Notes: generated by a model from the letters alone, not told the origin. A stretch of 33,625 nt of DNA from Streptomyces phyllanthi (GCF_009377205.1 NZ_VJZE01000050.1:1-33625); one strand, 5' to 3'. Counted from the stretch's first letter, positions 17,033 through 26,062 are shown. A program made the numbers and translations.

Positions 17033-17734
17033 TCAGTGCGTCTCGCGCTTGGCCACCAGGTGCTCTCGCAGCCACCGCTCCGTATTGCTGACGTGCAGCA
17101 GCGCGGCCGCCTGGCTCAGGAAGGCGTCCCGGGCCGAGAGAGCGGCGAAGATGGCCTCGTGTTCCTCGAGTGTCCTGCCCGCGGCCCGGCTGTCGACCAG
17201 GCCGCGCCAGATACGGGCGCGCAGAGTACGGCCCGAGACGCCCTCCAGGAGGGTCAGCAGGGACTCGTTGCCCGTGGCCGAGACGACGGCGTGGTGGAAG
17301 GCCGCGTCGTGGGCGTTCAGCGCCTCGACGTCATCGCGGGCATCTCGCATGGCGTCGAGGTGCCTTTTCACCTGGGCCAGTTGTTCGTCGGAGATCCTCG
17401 TGGCGGCCAGCGCGGTGGCCGCCGGTTCGAGCAGCCGCCGCACCTCCATCAGGTCGAGCAGTGCTCCCGAGTCGCCCTGGAGGAGTTCCACCGCACCGCC
17501 GAGGCTCCCGAAGAGGAGGCTCGGCTGGAGGCTGGTGACGTAGGTGCCGTCACCCCGTCTGACCTCCAGCACCCGGGCGACGGCCAGCGCCTTCACCGCT
17601 TCCCGCGCCAGGTTGCGGGAGAGCCCCAACTGGGCGGCCAGCTCCGGTTCCGGCGGCAGCTTGGAACCCGGCGGCAGGGCGCCGGTCTGGATCAGCTCAC
17701 GGATCTGTTCTATGGCCTTGTCCGTCAGAGACAC
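17033..17734 (-). CDS. FadR/GntR-family regulator of the sugar operon
   Basis: A 233-residue GntR regulator of the FadR subfamily. The winged HTH is at residues about 5-70 (LPPGSKLPPEPELAAQLGLSR, then VRRGDGTYV). The FCD effector-binding domain (about 95-220) has the metal-binding D and H positions in AHDAAFHHAVV and EEHEAIFAAL. FadR-type proteins near sugar-acid genes usually sense a sugar acid or its dehydration product and are released from DNA by it. It is the last gene of the twelve-gene operon. Its GTG start at 17734 overlaps the aldo/keto reductase stop by 10 bases, so it is translationally coupled. It would be co-expressed with its own targets, but its ligand is unproven. Confidence 0.9.
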   Translation of the reverse strand: MSLTDKAIEQIRELIQTGALPPGSKLPPEPELAAQLGLSRNLAREAVKALAVARVLEVRRGDGTYVTSLQPSLLFGSLGGAVELLQGDSGALLDLMEVRRLLEPAATALAATRISDEQLAQVKRHLDAMRDARDDVEALNAHDAAFHHAVVSATGNESLLTLLEGVSGRTLRARIWRGLVDSRAAGRTLEEHEAIFAALSARDAFLSQAAALLHVSNTERWLREHLVAKRETH

Positions 17735-18738
17735 TGCGAACCCTCTCCATGCGTGTGCTCCTCGGGCACGTCCGGTCTGATCAGGCCTCTCGCACGAAGG
17801 TCGTCCCAGAGAGCCTCGGGGACACGGCGACCCTGGAGTTTCACGTTCCGTGCGACCTGTCCCGGGTTCCGCATACCGAGAGTGACGTTGATGATACTGG
17901 GGTGGGTGAAGGGGAACGCCATCGCCGCGGCGGGAAGGCTGGTGTCGTGGCGTGCGCAGACCTCGGCGATCGCGAGGGCTCGGGCGACGAGCTCGGGCGG
18001 GGCGTCCTGGTAGTCGTACTTCATGCCCTCGGCGGGCCGGTCACGGGAGAGCAGCCCGGAGTTGAACACCCCAACCGCCACGACGCTCTTGCCGTGTTCC
18101 AGCGCGGCGGGCAGGACGTCGTCCAGCGCCGATTGGTCGAGGAGGCTGTAGCGCCCGGCCAGCATCACCACGTCGGCGGCGGTCTCGCGCAGGAACCGGG
18201 CGAGCATCGCCGACTGGTTCATGCCGGCGCCGATCGCGCCGACCACGCCCTGGTCGCGCAGCTCCGCGAGCGCGGGCATCGCCTCGTCGGCCGCCTGCTG
18301 CCAGTGGTCGTCCGGGTCGTGCAGGTACACCACGTCCAGTCGGTCCAGGCCTGTTCGCTCCAGCGTGTCCGCGACCGAGCGGAGCACCCCGTCGCGGCTG
18401 AAGTCCCACTGGCGGCGCAGGTCGTCCCGTACGACGAAGCCCTCGCTGTCCACGCCCTGCGGGCGCTCGTTCGGTACCAGCAGGCGGCCCACCTTGGAAG
18501 AGACGGCGTACGCGTCCCGCGGACGGTCCCGCAGCGCCGCGCCAAGGCGTCGCTCCGACAGGCCCAGGCCGTAGTGGGGCGCCGTGTCGAAGTACCGGAT
18601 GCCGGCCTCCCAGGCCTTGTCGACCGCGGCGGCCGCGTCGGCGGCGGGGGTGACCCGGTAGAGGTTGCCGATCACCGAGGCACCGAATCCGAGTTCGGTG
18701 AGTTCGATGCTTGTGTGGTGGATCTTCCGGCGTTGCAA
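17725..18738 (-). CDS. aldo/keto reductase, probable L-fucose (D-threo-aldose) 1-dehydrogenase
   Basis: A 337-residue aldo/keto reductase with the catalytic tetrad D51 (YFDTAPHYG), Y56, K82 (SSKVGRLL) and H140 (YLHDPDD). The segments RYFDTAPHYGLGLSERRLG and GVVGAIGAGMNQ are typical of the D-threo-aldose 1-dehydrogenase / pyridoxal 4-dehydrogenase group, which oxidises L-fucose, L-galactose or D-arabinose to the lactone. In this operon it is the best candidate for the first step, L-fucose to L-fuconolactone with NAD(P)+. It lies 35 bases after the PfkB kinase gene and overlaps the regulator gene. The zinc dehydrogenase at 21204-22256 is the alternative first enzyme. Confidence 0.87.
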   Translation of the reverse strand: MQRRKIHHTSIELTELGFGASVIGNLYRVTPAADAAAAVDKAWEAGIRYFDTAPHYGLGLSERRLGAALRDRPRDAYAVSSKVGRLLVPNERPQGVDSEGFVVRDDLRRQWDFSRDGVLRSVADTLERTGLDRLDVVYLHDPDDHWQQAADEAMPALAELRDQGVVGAIGAGMNQSAMLARFLRETAADVVMLAGRYSLLDQSALDDVLPAALEHGKSVVAVGVFNSGLLSRDRPAEGMKYDYQDAPPELVARALAIAEVCARHDTSLPAAAMAFPFTHPSIINVTLGMRNPGQVARNVKLQGRRVPEALWDDLRARGLIRPDVPEEHTHGEGSQCL

Positions 18739-18773
18739 GACGTTCTCCCGGGGGATGTTCGATCGGCGTACGG

Positions 18774-19823
18774 TCAGCGTCTGACGTGGGCGGAGCCACC
18801 CGCGACGAGCGCCTCGACCTCGGTGAGCGTGGCCATGGACACATCGCCGGGCGTGGTCATGGTGAGTGCGCCGTGGGCGGTGCCGTACGCGAGGGCCCGC
18901 TCCAGGCCGGCACCGGTCAGCAGGCCGTAGATCAGCCCGGCGGCGAATCCGTCGCCGGAGCCGATGCGGTCCAGGACGTGCAGCCCCGGCATCCGCGGGC
19001 CGCTGACGAAACCGGTCGCGGCGGACCAGGCGGCTGAGGACCAGTCGTTCACGCCGGCCGACGGCACGTTCCGCAAGGTCGTCGCCAGCACCCCCGCCCC
19101 GGGTGTCCGGCCGGCGACCTCCGACAGCGCGTCCGGGACCTCGTCGGCCTCGATGAGCACCGCACCGGGGTACTTCCCGGCCAGGCCCAGTGCCCCCACC
19201 ACGACGTCCGCGTACCGGGCGAGCCGCAGATCGACCTCGCGCGCTTGTTCCGGTCCGCCTCGGCCGGCCCAGAGGCTGGGGCGGTAGTTGGGGTCGTAGG
19301 AGACGGTCACGCCATGGCGCCGGGCGGCGGCCATCGCCTCCTCGGCCACCTCCACCGTGGTGTCCGAGAGCCCGGCGAAGATGCCGCCGGTGTGGAACCA
19401 GCGGACGCCGGCGGTGAAGACCGCGTCCCAGTCGACAGCGCCGGGCCGCAACTGGGAGACCGCTGTGTTCGCGCGGTCACTCACGCCCAGTGCTCCCCGG
19501 ATGCCGAAGCCCCGCTCGACGAAGTTCAGCCCGTTGCGGGCGGTGCGGCCGATGCCGTCACCAGGCACCCAGCTGATCAGCGAGGTGTCGACCCCGCCCT
19601 GCAGGACGAGGTCCTCGGTGAGGCGTCCCACCGCGTTGTCCACCAGAGCCGTCACCACAGCCGTGCGCAGGCCGAAGCAGCGGCGCAGACCGCGTACTAC
19701 GTTGTATTCGCCGCCGCCCTCCCACACCTGGAACGTCCGCGCGGTGCGGATACGGCCCTCGCCCGGGTCGAAGCGGAGCATCACCTCGCCCAGGGCCACC
19801 ACCTGCGGAGTCCGCCCGCTCAT
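18774..19823 (-). CDS. PfkB-family sugar kinase, KDG kinase-like
   Basis: A 349-residue PfkB (ribokinase-fold) kinase. The N-terminal LGEVMLRFDP and glycine motif WEGGGEYNVVRGL bind the sugar. SYDPNYRPSLW (near 175) is the DxNxRxxLW signature of 2-keto-3-deoxygluconate kinases. DRIGSGDGFAAG (near 285) is the anion-hole motif with catalytic D291. It would phosphorylate a 2-keto-3-deoxy sugar acid with ATP. The ATG at 19823 overlaps the aldolase stop (ATGA). The frame is open further upstream but only as a shadow of the aldolase. A 6-deoxy compound such as 2-keto-3-deoxy-L-fuconate has no 6-OH to phosphorylate, so its role in a fucose operon is not obvious. Confidence 0.88.
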   Translation of the reverse strand: MSGRTPQVVALGEVMLRFDPGEGRIRTARTFQVWEGGGEYNVVRGLRRCFGLRTAVVTALVDNAVGRLTEDLVLQGGVDTSLISWVPGDGIGRTARNGLNFVERGFGIRGALGVSDRANTAVSQLRPGAVDWDAVFTAGVRWFHTGGIFAGLSDTTVEVAEEAMAAARRHGVTVSYDPNYRPSLWAGRGGPEQAREVDLRLARYADVVVGALGLAGKYPGAVLIEADEVPDALSEVAGRTPGAGVLATTLRNVPSAGVNDWSSAAWSAATGFVSGPRMPGLHVLDRIGSGDGFAAGLIYGLLTGAGLERALAYGTAHGALTMTTPGDVSMATLTEVEALVAGGSAHVRR

Positions 19824-20449
19824 GGCGCGCTCCTCTCCACGGCTTCGGCCGTCAGCTTCCGGATCTCCGCGTAGTCGCCCCGCTCCAGGTGTTCGGCGGT
19901 GGCCATCCAGGTGCCGCCGACGGCGACGACCGCCGGGTGGGAGAGGTAGCCGGACAGGTGCGCGGGGCGGATGCCGCCGGTCGGCACGAACCGTGCCCGC
20001 GGGAACGGTGCCGCCAGGGCCCGGAGCATCGAGGTGCCCCCGAGTGGCTCGGCGGGGAACAGCTTGACCGTGTCCAGGCCGGCCCGCAGGGCGCGCATCA
20101 GCTCGGTGGCGGTGGCGATGCCCGGCACGACCGGCACCCCCAACTCCCGGCACTTCTGCATGACTTCGGGATCAAAGCCGGGCGACACGACGAAGCGGGC
20201 ACCGGCGCCCACGGCACGCTCCGTCTGCTCGATGGTGAGCACGGTACCGGCTCCGACGACCAGTCCACCGTGCGCCGCCATCGCCTTCACGACCTGTTCG
20301 GCATCCGGGGTGCGGAAAGTGACCTCGGCGCACCGCGCCCCGCCGTCCGCCAGGGCGTCGGCGAGCGGGGCGGCCATCGTGGCCGACGGCACGGTCAGCA
20401 CCGGCAGGATGCGGGTGCCGGACAGGGCGGCGGTCAGGTCGGCGGTCAT
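19820..20449 (-). CDS. KDPG/KHG aldolase-family protein
   Basis: A 209-residue class I aldolase (TIM barrel) of the KDPG/KHG family. The general base E42 in CAEVTFRT, the Schiff-base lysine K129 in DTVKLFPAE, and FVPTGGIRP near the phosphate site are all present. Family members cleave 2-keto-3-deoxy-6-phosphogluconate or similar acids to pyruvate and an aldehyde. Here it may cleave 2-keto-3-deoxy-L-fuconate to pyruvate and L-lactaldehyde, or a phosphorylated product of the adjacent kinase. Both flanking junctions are 4-base ATGA overlaps. The start at 20449 (MTADLTAAL) is fixed by that coupling. Confidence 0.9.
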   Translation of the reverse strand: MTADLTAALSGTRILPVLTVPSATMAAPLADALADGGARCAEVTFRTPDAEQVVKAMAAHGGLVVGAGTVLTIEQTERAVGAGARFVVSPGFDPEVMQKCRELGVPVVPGIATATELMRALRAGLDTVKLFPAEPLGGTSMLRALAAPFPRARFVPTGGIRPAHLSGYLSHPAVVAVGGTWMATAEHLERGDYAEIRKLTAEAVERSAP

Positions 20450-21207
20450 CGGCCGAGCCATCCGCCGTCGACGGGCAGGACGGTGCCGTGGACATACGCG
20501 GCAGAGTCGGAGGCGAGGAACACGGTGGCGCCGGCCAGGTCGTCGGCCGTGCCCCAGCGTCCGGCCGGGATGCGTTCCAGGATGGCCCGGCTGCGTGCCG
20601 GGTCGTCCTGCAGTGCCTGGGTGTTGTCGGTGGCGATGTAGCCGGGGGCGATGGCGTTGACGTTGACGCCGCGCGGGGCCCATTCGTTGGCCAGTGCCTT
20701 GGTCAGGCCGGCGATGCCGTGCTTGGCGGCGGTGTAGCCGGGGACGGTGATGCCGCCCTGGAAGCTGAGCAGAGACGCGGTGAAGATGACCTTTCCTCGG
20801 CCACGGGCCACCATGGCGGCGCCCACGGCCCTCGTCAGCGCGAACTGGGCTGTGAGGTTGACCTGAAGGACCAACGCCCAGTCGGTGTTGGTGTGTTCGG
20901 CTGCCGGGGCTCGGCGGATGGTGCCCGCGTTGTTGACCAGGATGTCCACCGGACGCTCGCGGCCCGCGAGGTTCGCGCCCAGTGCCCGGACGGCATCGGG
21001 GTCGGCGAAGTCGGTCCGGATCGCCTCGAAGGCACGGCCCGCGGCGGTGACGTCCTTCTCCACCGCGCTGCCGGACTCCTCCAGCGAGGCACTCACGCCG
21101 ATGACGTCCGCGCCGGCCTCGGCGAGCGCGCGGGCCATGGCCCGGCCGATGCCGCGCCGGGCACCGGTCACGACGGCGAGCCTCCCGGTGAGGTCGAAGG
21201 CGGTCAT
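20446..21207 (-). CDS. SDR-family dehydrogenase, KduD-like
   Basis: A 253-residue classical short-chain dehydrogenase. The NAD(P) motif is VVTGARRGIGRAMA, NNAG is at 92-95, and the catalytic residues are S145 (TASLLSFQGG), Y158 and K162 (YTAAK). The stretch NVNAIAPGYIATDNTQ and IPAGRWG closely follow E. coli KduD (2-dehydro-3-deoxy-D-gluconate 5-dehydrogenase). In oxidative fucose pathways an SDR converts 2-keto-3-deoxy-L-fuconate to the 2,4-diketo acid, so it could do that here. A KduD role is the alternative. It overlaps the zinc dehydrogenase and the aldolase genes by ATGA on both sides. Confidence 0.9.
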   Translation of the reverse strand: MTAFDLTGRLAVVTGARRGIGRAMARALAEAGADVIGVSASLEESGSAVEKDVTAAGRAFEAIRTDFADPDAVRALGANLAGRERPVDILVNNAGTIRRAPAAEHTNTDWALVLQVNLTAQFALTRAVGAAMVARGRGKVIFTASLLSFQGGITVPGYTAAKHGIAGLTKALANEWAPRGVNVNAIAPGYIATDNTQALQDDPARSRAILERIPAGRWGTADDLAGATVFLASDSAAYVHGTVLPVDGGWLGR

Positions 21208-22256
21208 ACGGCGGCTCCCTGAGCGTCGTCGGTGCGGTCAGTGCAGTCAAGGAGAATCTTCATCACGTCGCCGCCGCCCTCCAGGGCCTCGAACGCGGCG
21301 GGTGCCTGGGTGAGCGGTACGACCTTGCTGATCAGCCGGTCGGCCGGGATCGTGCCGTCGGCGACCAGGGTGACCGCCCGCTCGAAGTCCGAGCGGTCGT
21401 ACAGCCGGGCGCCGACGAGGGTGAGTTCGCGCCAGAAGAATCGGTGCAGGTTGATCTCTCGGGGGCGGGGATGGATGGCGACGAGGCACAGCCGGCCGCG
21501 TACGCCGAGCACGTCGACCGCCGTGTCCACGCCGCCCGCCGCGCCGGACACCTCGAAGGCGACGTCCGCGCCCGCGTCTTCGGTCCACTGCCGAACGAGC
21601 GCCGGCACGTAGTCGTCGGCCGGGTTCCAGACCGTCAGCCCCAACTCCTGGGCGAGCCGCCGTCGGTGGGCGCTCAGCTCGACCAGCCGCACCTCGGCGC
21701 CGGTGGCCTGTGCGACCAGCGCGATCAGCACGCCGACGGGCCCACCGCCGACCACGACGACCTTCTCGCCGCCTCGCACCCCGGCCCGGCCCACGTCGTG
21801 CACGGCGACCGCGGTGGGCTCGACGAGCGCGCCCCGGTCCAGCGGCAGTGAGTCCGGCAGCCGGACGAGCGTCGAGGCGGGCACGGTCCAGCGCTGCTGC
21901 ATAGCGCCCGGGGAGTCGATACCGATGAAGTCGAGGTGCTGGCAGATGTGCTGGTGGCCGACTTGGCAGGCCGGGCAGGAGTCGTCCCAGCGCAGCGGCA
22001 TCACGGTGACCGCGTCGCCGGGCCGCCAGTCCTCGACGCCCGGCCCGACGCGTTCGACGCGACCGGACATCTCGTGTCCGAGGACGGCGGGCGTATGCAC
22101 CCGGGCGTCCATGTCGCCGTGGAAGATGTGCAGGTCGGTGCCGCAGATGCCGACGTAGGCGGGGGCCAGTTCGACCTGGCCGGGGCCCGGGGGCGAAGCC
22201 TGTGAGGGCGCCGTGTCCAGGGTGCGGGCAGCGGTATAGCGAACGGCGAGAGTCAT
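21204..22256 (-). CDS. zinc-dependent medium-chain alcohol/polyol dehydrogenase
   Basis: A 350-residue MDR dehydrogenase. Catalytic zinc ligands are C38 (GICGTDLH), H61 and E62 (LGHEMSG). The structural-zinc loop has C94, C97 and C105, while the first of the usual four cysteines is Asp (D91). The Rossmann motif VVVVGGGPVGVL is near residue 168. Relatives act on sorbitol, threonine or sugar alcohols. In this operon it might oxidise L-fucose, or handle the lactaldehyde released by aldol cleavage. Sequence alone does not decide. It overlaps FucU and the SDR by four bases each. Confidence 0.87.
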   Translation of the reverse strand: MTLAVRYTAARTLDTAPSQASPPGPGQVELAPAYVGICGTDLHIFHGDMDARVHTPAVLGHEMSGRVERVGPGVEDWRPGDAVTVMPLRWDDSCPACQVGHQHICQHLDFIGIDSPGAMQQRWTVPASTLVRLPDSLPLDRGALVEPTAVAVHDVGRAGVRGGEKVVVVGGGPVGVLIALVAQATGAEVRLVELSAHRRRLAQELGLTVWNPADDYVPALVRQWTEDAGADVAFEVSGAAGGVDTAVDVLGVRGRLCLVAIHPRPREINLHRFFWRELTLVGARLYDRSDFERAVTLVADGTIPADRLISKVVPLTQAPAAFEALEGGGDVMKILLDCTDRTDDAQGAAV

Positions 22257-22690
22257 CGTGTTCCCAGGGTCCCTTCAGCGCGGACGCCGATGGTCAGCAG
22301 CAGGTTGGCGTAGGTTCGGGTGTCGGCGGTGACGATCGCCAGCGCCAGGTCGGGGGAGCGTGCGGCGTCGTAGAAGTCGAAGCGGCCGAGTGTTTCCACG
22401 GGGGCCGGTGCGAGCCGTGTGCGGTACTCGGTGATGGCCGGCGGCTCCGGTTCACCCTCGGGTGGCACCATCACGTGGGCCGACTCGACGGGGACGGCGC
22501 GCAGCAGGACGTCGAGCACGGTGGTGACGTCGAGCAGACCGGGGGACAGGTTGAGATGCACGGTCCTCGCCCGTGAACCGGTGGCGGTGCTCGCGGGGTA
22601 GTGGCCGTCGGTGAGCAGAACGCGGGCGCCGTGGCCGGCTCCGGCCAGAGCTTCGAGGATTTCAGGGTGCAGCAGTTCGGTCAGGAGCAC
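22253..22690 (-). CDS. L-fucose mutarotase-like protein (RbsD/FucU family)
   Basis: A 145-residue RbsD/FucU-family protein that would interconvert alpha and beta anomers of a free sugar, feeding the anomer needed by the dehydrogenase. The family N-terminus is clear: LLHPEILEALAGAGHGARVLLTDGHYPAST, read in two halves, with catalytic His at about H20. The C-terminal TYANLLLTIGVR matches the YxN end of the family. The Asp usual after GHG is Ala. The GTG at 22690 has AAAGGAC six bases upstream and overlaps the lactonase stop by 10 bases. The frame continues upstream only as an antisense-like shadow. FucU rather than RbsD is inferred from the operon. Confidence 0.87.
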   Translation of the reverse strand: MLLTELLHPEILEALAGAGHGARVLLTDGHYPASTATGSRARTVHLNLSPGLLDVTTVLDVLLRAVPVESAHVMVPPEGEPEPPAITEYRTRLAPAPVETLGRFDFYDAARSPDLALAIVTADTRTYANLLLTIGVRAEGTLGTR

Positions 22691-23589
22691 GGCGGTGTCC
22701 TTTCGTGTGTCGTCTCCGGTGGGCACAGTCGGTAGAACCCGGTCGCGGTACCGGCGAGGATCGACCGGGTCTCGCTCTCGGAGCAGTCCACCAGCAGTTC
22801 CTCGACGGTTTCCGCCCACCGGTTCCAGCCGCCCGCGAGTGTGCAGACGGGCCAGTCGGAACCGAACATCAGCCGCTGCGGGCCGAACGCGGAGAGCAGC
22901 ACGTCCCACACCGGCCGGATGTCGGCGGTGGTCCACTTCTCCCACTCGGTCTCGGTGACGAGGCCCGACACCTTGCACCGCACCTGCGGATGTCCGGCGA
23001 GCTGTCGCAGCTCTCGCTCCCAGTCGGCCAGGTCACCGCCCGCGATGGCGGGCTTGCCGGCGTGGTCGAGGACCAGCGGCAGTTGGGGGAGGCGCTCGGC
23101 CAGGCGGACCGCCTGGCCGAGCTGGTGGCTGCGGACCAGGACGTCGTAACCGAGCCCGCGCTCGCTGACCGTTTGCAACCCCTGTTCGACGGCGGGGCGT
23201 TGCAGCCACTCCGGGTCCTGCTCGCCCTGGACGACGTGCCGCACGGCGCGCAGGTACGAGCCTCCTGGTCCGGCACACAGTTCGTCGAGGATCTCCCCGA
23301 TGGCGAGGCTGGTCAGGTCCACCCAGCCGACGACCGCGCCGACCAGCGGGTCCTTGTCGGCCAGGGCCAGGAGTTCGCGCGTCTCGGGCAGGGAGGTCAG
23401 GCACTGGACGACCACGGAGCTCGCCAGGTGCCGGCCTGCGATCGGCCGGGTCGCGGCCGATCGCAGGCCGGCGGTGTCGAAGGTGCGGCGGATGGGCTCG
23501 TGGCCGGGATCCTCCAGCCAGGGCTGGGGGCGGTGGCCGAGATTCCACACATGGTGGTGGGAATCCACGAGTTCAGGGGTGTCAGACAC
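22681..23589 (-). CDS. amidohydrolase_2 family lactonase, probable L-fuconolactonase
   Basis: A 302-residue metal-dependent hydrolase of the amidohydrolase_2 group (COG3618). It opens with [12 protein letters not shown] (metal-binding His pair at about 11-13), has LVLDHAGKP near 175 and MFGSDWPVC near 245 with the catalytic Asp. This is the layout of L-fuconolactone, L-rhamnonolactone and related sugar lactonases. In context it would open L-fuconolactone to L-fuconate. The start overlaps the dehydratase stop by eight bases, and the gene overlaps FucU, placing dehydrogenase, lactonase and dehydratase activities in one transcript. Confidence 0.88.
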   Translation of the reverse strand: MSDTPELVDSHHHVWNLGHRPQPWLEDPGHEPIRRTFDTAGLRSAATRPIAGRHLASSVVVQCLTSLPETRELLALADKDPLVGAVVGWVDLTSLAIGEILDELCAGPGGSYLRAVRHVVQGEQDPEWLQRPAVEQGLQTVSERGLGYDVLVRSHQLGQAVRLAERLPQLPLVLDHAGKPAIAGGDLADWERELRQLAGHPQVRCKVSGLVTETEWEKWTTADIRPVWDVLLSAFGPQRLMFGSDWPVCTLAGGWNRWAETVEELLVDCSESETRSILAGTATGFYRLCPPETTHERTPPCS

Positions 23590-24907
23590 GGGAGATCCAG
23601 ACCGGGCCGTCGGGGTAGGTGTACTCCTTCAGCGACCCGGGGTGCATCTGGGCGCTCAGCCCCGGCAGGGCCGGCGCGAGGTAGTGGCCGTCGGCGATAC
23701 GAACCGGGTCGACGAAGTGCTCGTGCAGGTGGTCGACGTACTCGATGACCCGGTCCTCGAGCGTGCCGGAGACGGCGATGTAGTCGAACATCGACAGGTG
23801 CTGGACCATCTCGCACAGGCCGACTCCGCCCGCGTGCGGGCAGACCGGCACGCCGAACTTCGCGGCGAGCAGCAGGATCGCGATGTTCTCGTTGACGCCG
23901 CCCACCCGCGCCGAGTCGATCTGCACGATGTCCACCGCGCCGGCCTGCAGGAGCTGCTTGAAGACGACCCGGTTGGCCACGTGTTCCCCGGTGGCGACCT
24001 TGACGGGGCTGACGGCCTTGCGGACCGCCGCATGGCCGAGGATGTCGTCGGGGGAGGTGGGCTCCTCGATCCAGTACGGGTCGTAGGGGGCCAGCGCGCG
24101 CATCCAGTCGATCGCGGGCTGGACGTCCCATCTCTGGTTGGCGTCGACAGCGATGCGGATACCGTCGCCGACGGTCTCCCGGGCGGTGCGCATCCGCCGT
24201 ACGTCGTCCTCCAGCGAGGCACCGACCTTCAGCTTGATCTGGGTGAAGCCGTCGGCGACGGCCTCGTGGGCCAGGCGGGCGAGCTTCTCGTCGGAGTAGC
24301 CGAGCCAGCCCGGTGTGGTGGTGTAGGCGGGGTAACCGTGTTCCAGCAGGCGGGTGATGCGCTCCTGGCGGCCGGGTTGGGCGCGGCGCAGGATGTCCAG
24401 CGCCTCCTCGGGGGTGAGGGCGTCGCTGAGCCAGCGGAAGTCGACCTGGGCGACCAGCTCTTCGGGCGACATCTCCGCGAGGAAGCGCCAGACCGGCTTG
24501 CCGGCGCGCTTGGCCGCGAGGTCCCAGGCGGCGTTGACGACCGCGCCGGTCGCCATGTGGATGGTGCCCTTCTCCGGGCCCAGCCAGCGTAGTTGGGGGT
24601 CGTGGACGAGGGTGCGGGAGAACGCGCCGAGGTCCGCGCAGACTTCCTCGACCTCGAGGCCCACCACATGCGGGGCGAGGGTCGCGATGGCGGCTGCCTG
24701 AGCGTCATTGCCCCGGCCGGTGGTGAAGGCCAGGGCGTGGCCCTCCAGTCCGTCGCCGGCGTCGGTGCGCAGGACGACGTAGGCGGCCGAGTAGTCGGGC
24801 TCGGGGTTCATCGCGTCGGACCCGTCCAGGTGCTCGGACGTCGGGAAACGTACGTCGAGGACGTCCAGGGCGATGATGCGGGCGGATGCGGGCACAGTGG
24901 AGGACAT
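23582..24907 (-). CDS. fucD: L-fuconate dehydratase
   Basis: A 441-residue enolase-superfamily dehydratase that converts L-fuconate to 2-keto-3-deoxy-L-fuconate. It can be followed along nearly its whole length against Xanthomonas Fuc[54 protein letters not shown], and the catalytic set K225 and K227 (KLKVG), D255 (VDANQRW), E281 (IEEPTSPDD), E308 (GEH) and H358 ([10 protein letters not shown]). AGGAGT precedes the ATG. This is the gene that most firmly ties the operon to L-fucose. The bacterial enzyme also accepts L-galactonate and D-arabinonate, which leaves other sugars possible. A 111-base gap separates it from the permease gene. Confidence 0.95.
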   Translation of the reverse strand: MSSTVPASARIIALDVLDVRFPTSEHLDGSDAMNPEPDYSAAYVVLRTDAGDGLEGHALAFTTGRGNDAQAAAIATLAPHVVGLEVEEVCADLGAFSRTLVHDPQLRWLGPEKGTIHMATGAVVNAAWDLAAKRAGKPVWRFLAEMSPEELVAQVDFRWLSDALTPEEALDILRRAQPGRQERITRLLEHGYPAYTTTPGWLGYSDEKLARLAHEAVADGFTQIKLKVGASLEDDVRRMRTARETVGDGIRIAVDANQRWDVQPAIDWMRALAPYDPYWIEEPTSPDDILGHAAVRKAVSPVKVATGEHVANRVVFKQLLQAGAVDIVQIDSARVGGVNENIAILLLAAKFGVPVCPHAGGVGLCEMVQHLSMFDYIAVSGTLEDRVIEYVDHLHEHFVDPVRIADGHYLAPALPGLSAQMHPGSLKEYTYPDGPVWISRV

Positions 24908-25018
24908 GGCAACTCCTGTGGGGGCAGGGGGCGGGAACGACCCCTGCGACGAGATGGGGAACGACGGGGAGTCCGGCGGCCGTGCGGGCGAGATGGATCC
25001 GGCGGCGGCCGCCCGGAG

Positions 25019-26062
25019 TCACTCCTGGACCTTGCCGCCGGTGACGCGCGAGATGATCAGGGCGACGAGGATGATCAGGCCGTTGAGGGCGCCGATCCAC
25101 TGGGCCGGGACGCCGGCGAGGGTGAGCACGTTCTGGATCATGAAGAGCAGCAGGATGCCGGTGAAGGCGCCGAACATGGTGCCCTTGCCGCCGTTGAGAC
25201 TGATGCCGCCGATGACGGCTGCGGCGAACACGGTGAAGATGTAGCCGTTGCCCTGCGCCGAGGCGACCGAGGCCAGGCGTCCGGACAGCAGCAGTCCGGC
25301 GAGGGCGGCGAGCAGGCTGCCGGCGACGATGACGATCCACAGCACCCGGTCGGTGCGGATGCCGGCCGCCTTCGCGGCGTCGACGTTGCCGCCGATGGCG
25401 TACAGGGAGCGGCCGAAGCTGGTCCAGCCCAGCACGACGATGGCGACGGCGAACAGCACCAGGCAGACCCAGATCGACGCGGGCATCCCGAACCATTGCG
25501 CGGTGCCGAGGTAGAGCATGGACTCCGGCAGCTGGAAGAAGGTCTGGCCGCCGGAGATGCCGGTGAGGATGCCGCGCAGCACGATCAGCATGCCGAGGGT
25601 GACGATGAAGCCGTTGAGGCCGAAGCGGATGATCAGCAGGGCGTTGACCACACCGATGAGCACACCGACGGCGAGCGTGGCGGGGACGGACCAGGCGCCG
25701 GGCAACAGTCCCAGTCCGTGTCCGGCGCCAGTCGGCACGACCAGCCACGCCGCGACGCCGGGCGCGAGGCCCATGGTCGACTCAAGGGACAGGTCCATCT
25801 TCTTGACGATCAGGACCATCGTCTGGGCGAGGACCAGCAGGGCGATCTCGGACATGGTCTGCAGGACGTTGACGAGGTTGTCGGCCTGCAGGAAGACCGG
25901 GTTGACGATCTGTCCGACGACCGCGATGACCACGATCGCCGGCACCAGCGCGAGGTCGCGCAGCCGGGCCAGTGGGATCCGGCCGCCGATCAGACTGGGC
26001 TGCTTGACGGCCGCGGGGGCGGCGTCCGGCGGTGTGGTGTCCGCGAGGACGGTCTCAGGCAT
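25019..26062 (-). CDS. ribose-type sugar ABC transporter permease
   Basis: A 347-residue RbsC-family permease with about ten hydrophobic segments after a 35-residue polar N-terminus. Family motifs include MDLSLESTMGLAPG, FIVTLGMLIVLRGI, GRSLYAIGGNVDAAKAAGI (cytoplasmic coupling loop) and GGISLNGGKGT. Two copies would form the membrane channel and pair with the double ATPase encoded just upstream, whose stop it overlaps by eight bases. Import of L-fucose or a related 6-deoxy or pentose sugar is inferred from the operon. Confidence 0.93.
   Translation of the reverse strand: MPETVLADTTPPDAAPAAVKQPSLIGGRIPLARLRDLALVPAIVVIAVVGQIVNPVFLQADNLVNVLQTMSEIALLVLAQTMVLIVKKMDLSLESTMGLAPGVAAWLVVPTGAGHGLGLLPGAWSVPATLAVGVLIGVVNALLIIRFGLNGFIVTLGMLIVLRGILTGISGGQTFFQLPESMLYLGTAQWFGMPASIWVCLVLFAVAIVVLGWTSFGRSLYAIGGNVDAAKAAGIRTDRVLWIVIVAGSLLAALAGLLLSGRLASVASAQGNGYIFTVFAAAVIGGISLNGGKGTMFGAFTGILLLFMIQNVLTLAGVPAQWIGALNGLIILVALIISRVTGGKVQE

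Noticed and set aside
19823..20153. 110-residue N-terminal extension of the PfkB kinase
   Set aside because: The extra part lies antisense-free but out of frame inside the aldolase gene; the ATGA-coupled ATG gives a normal-length kinase.
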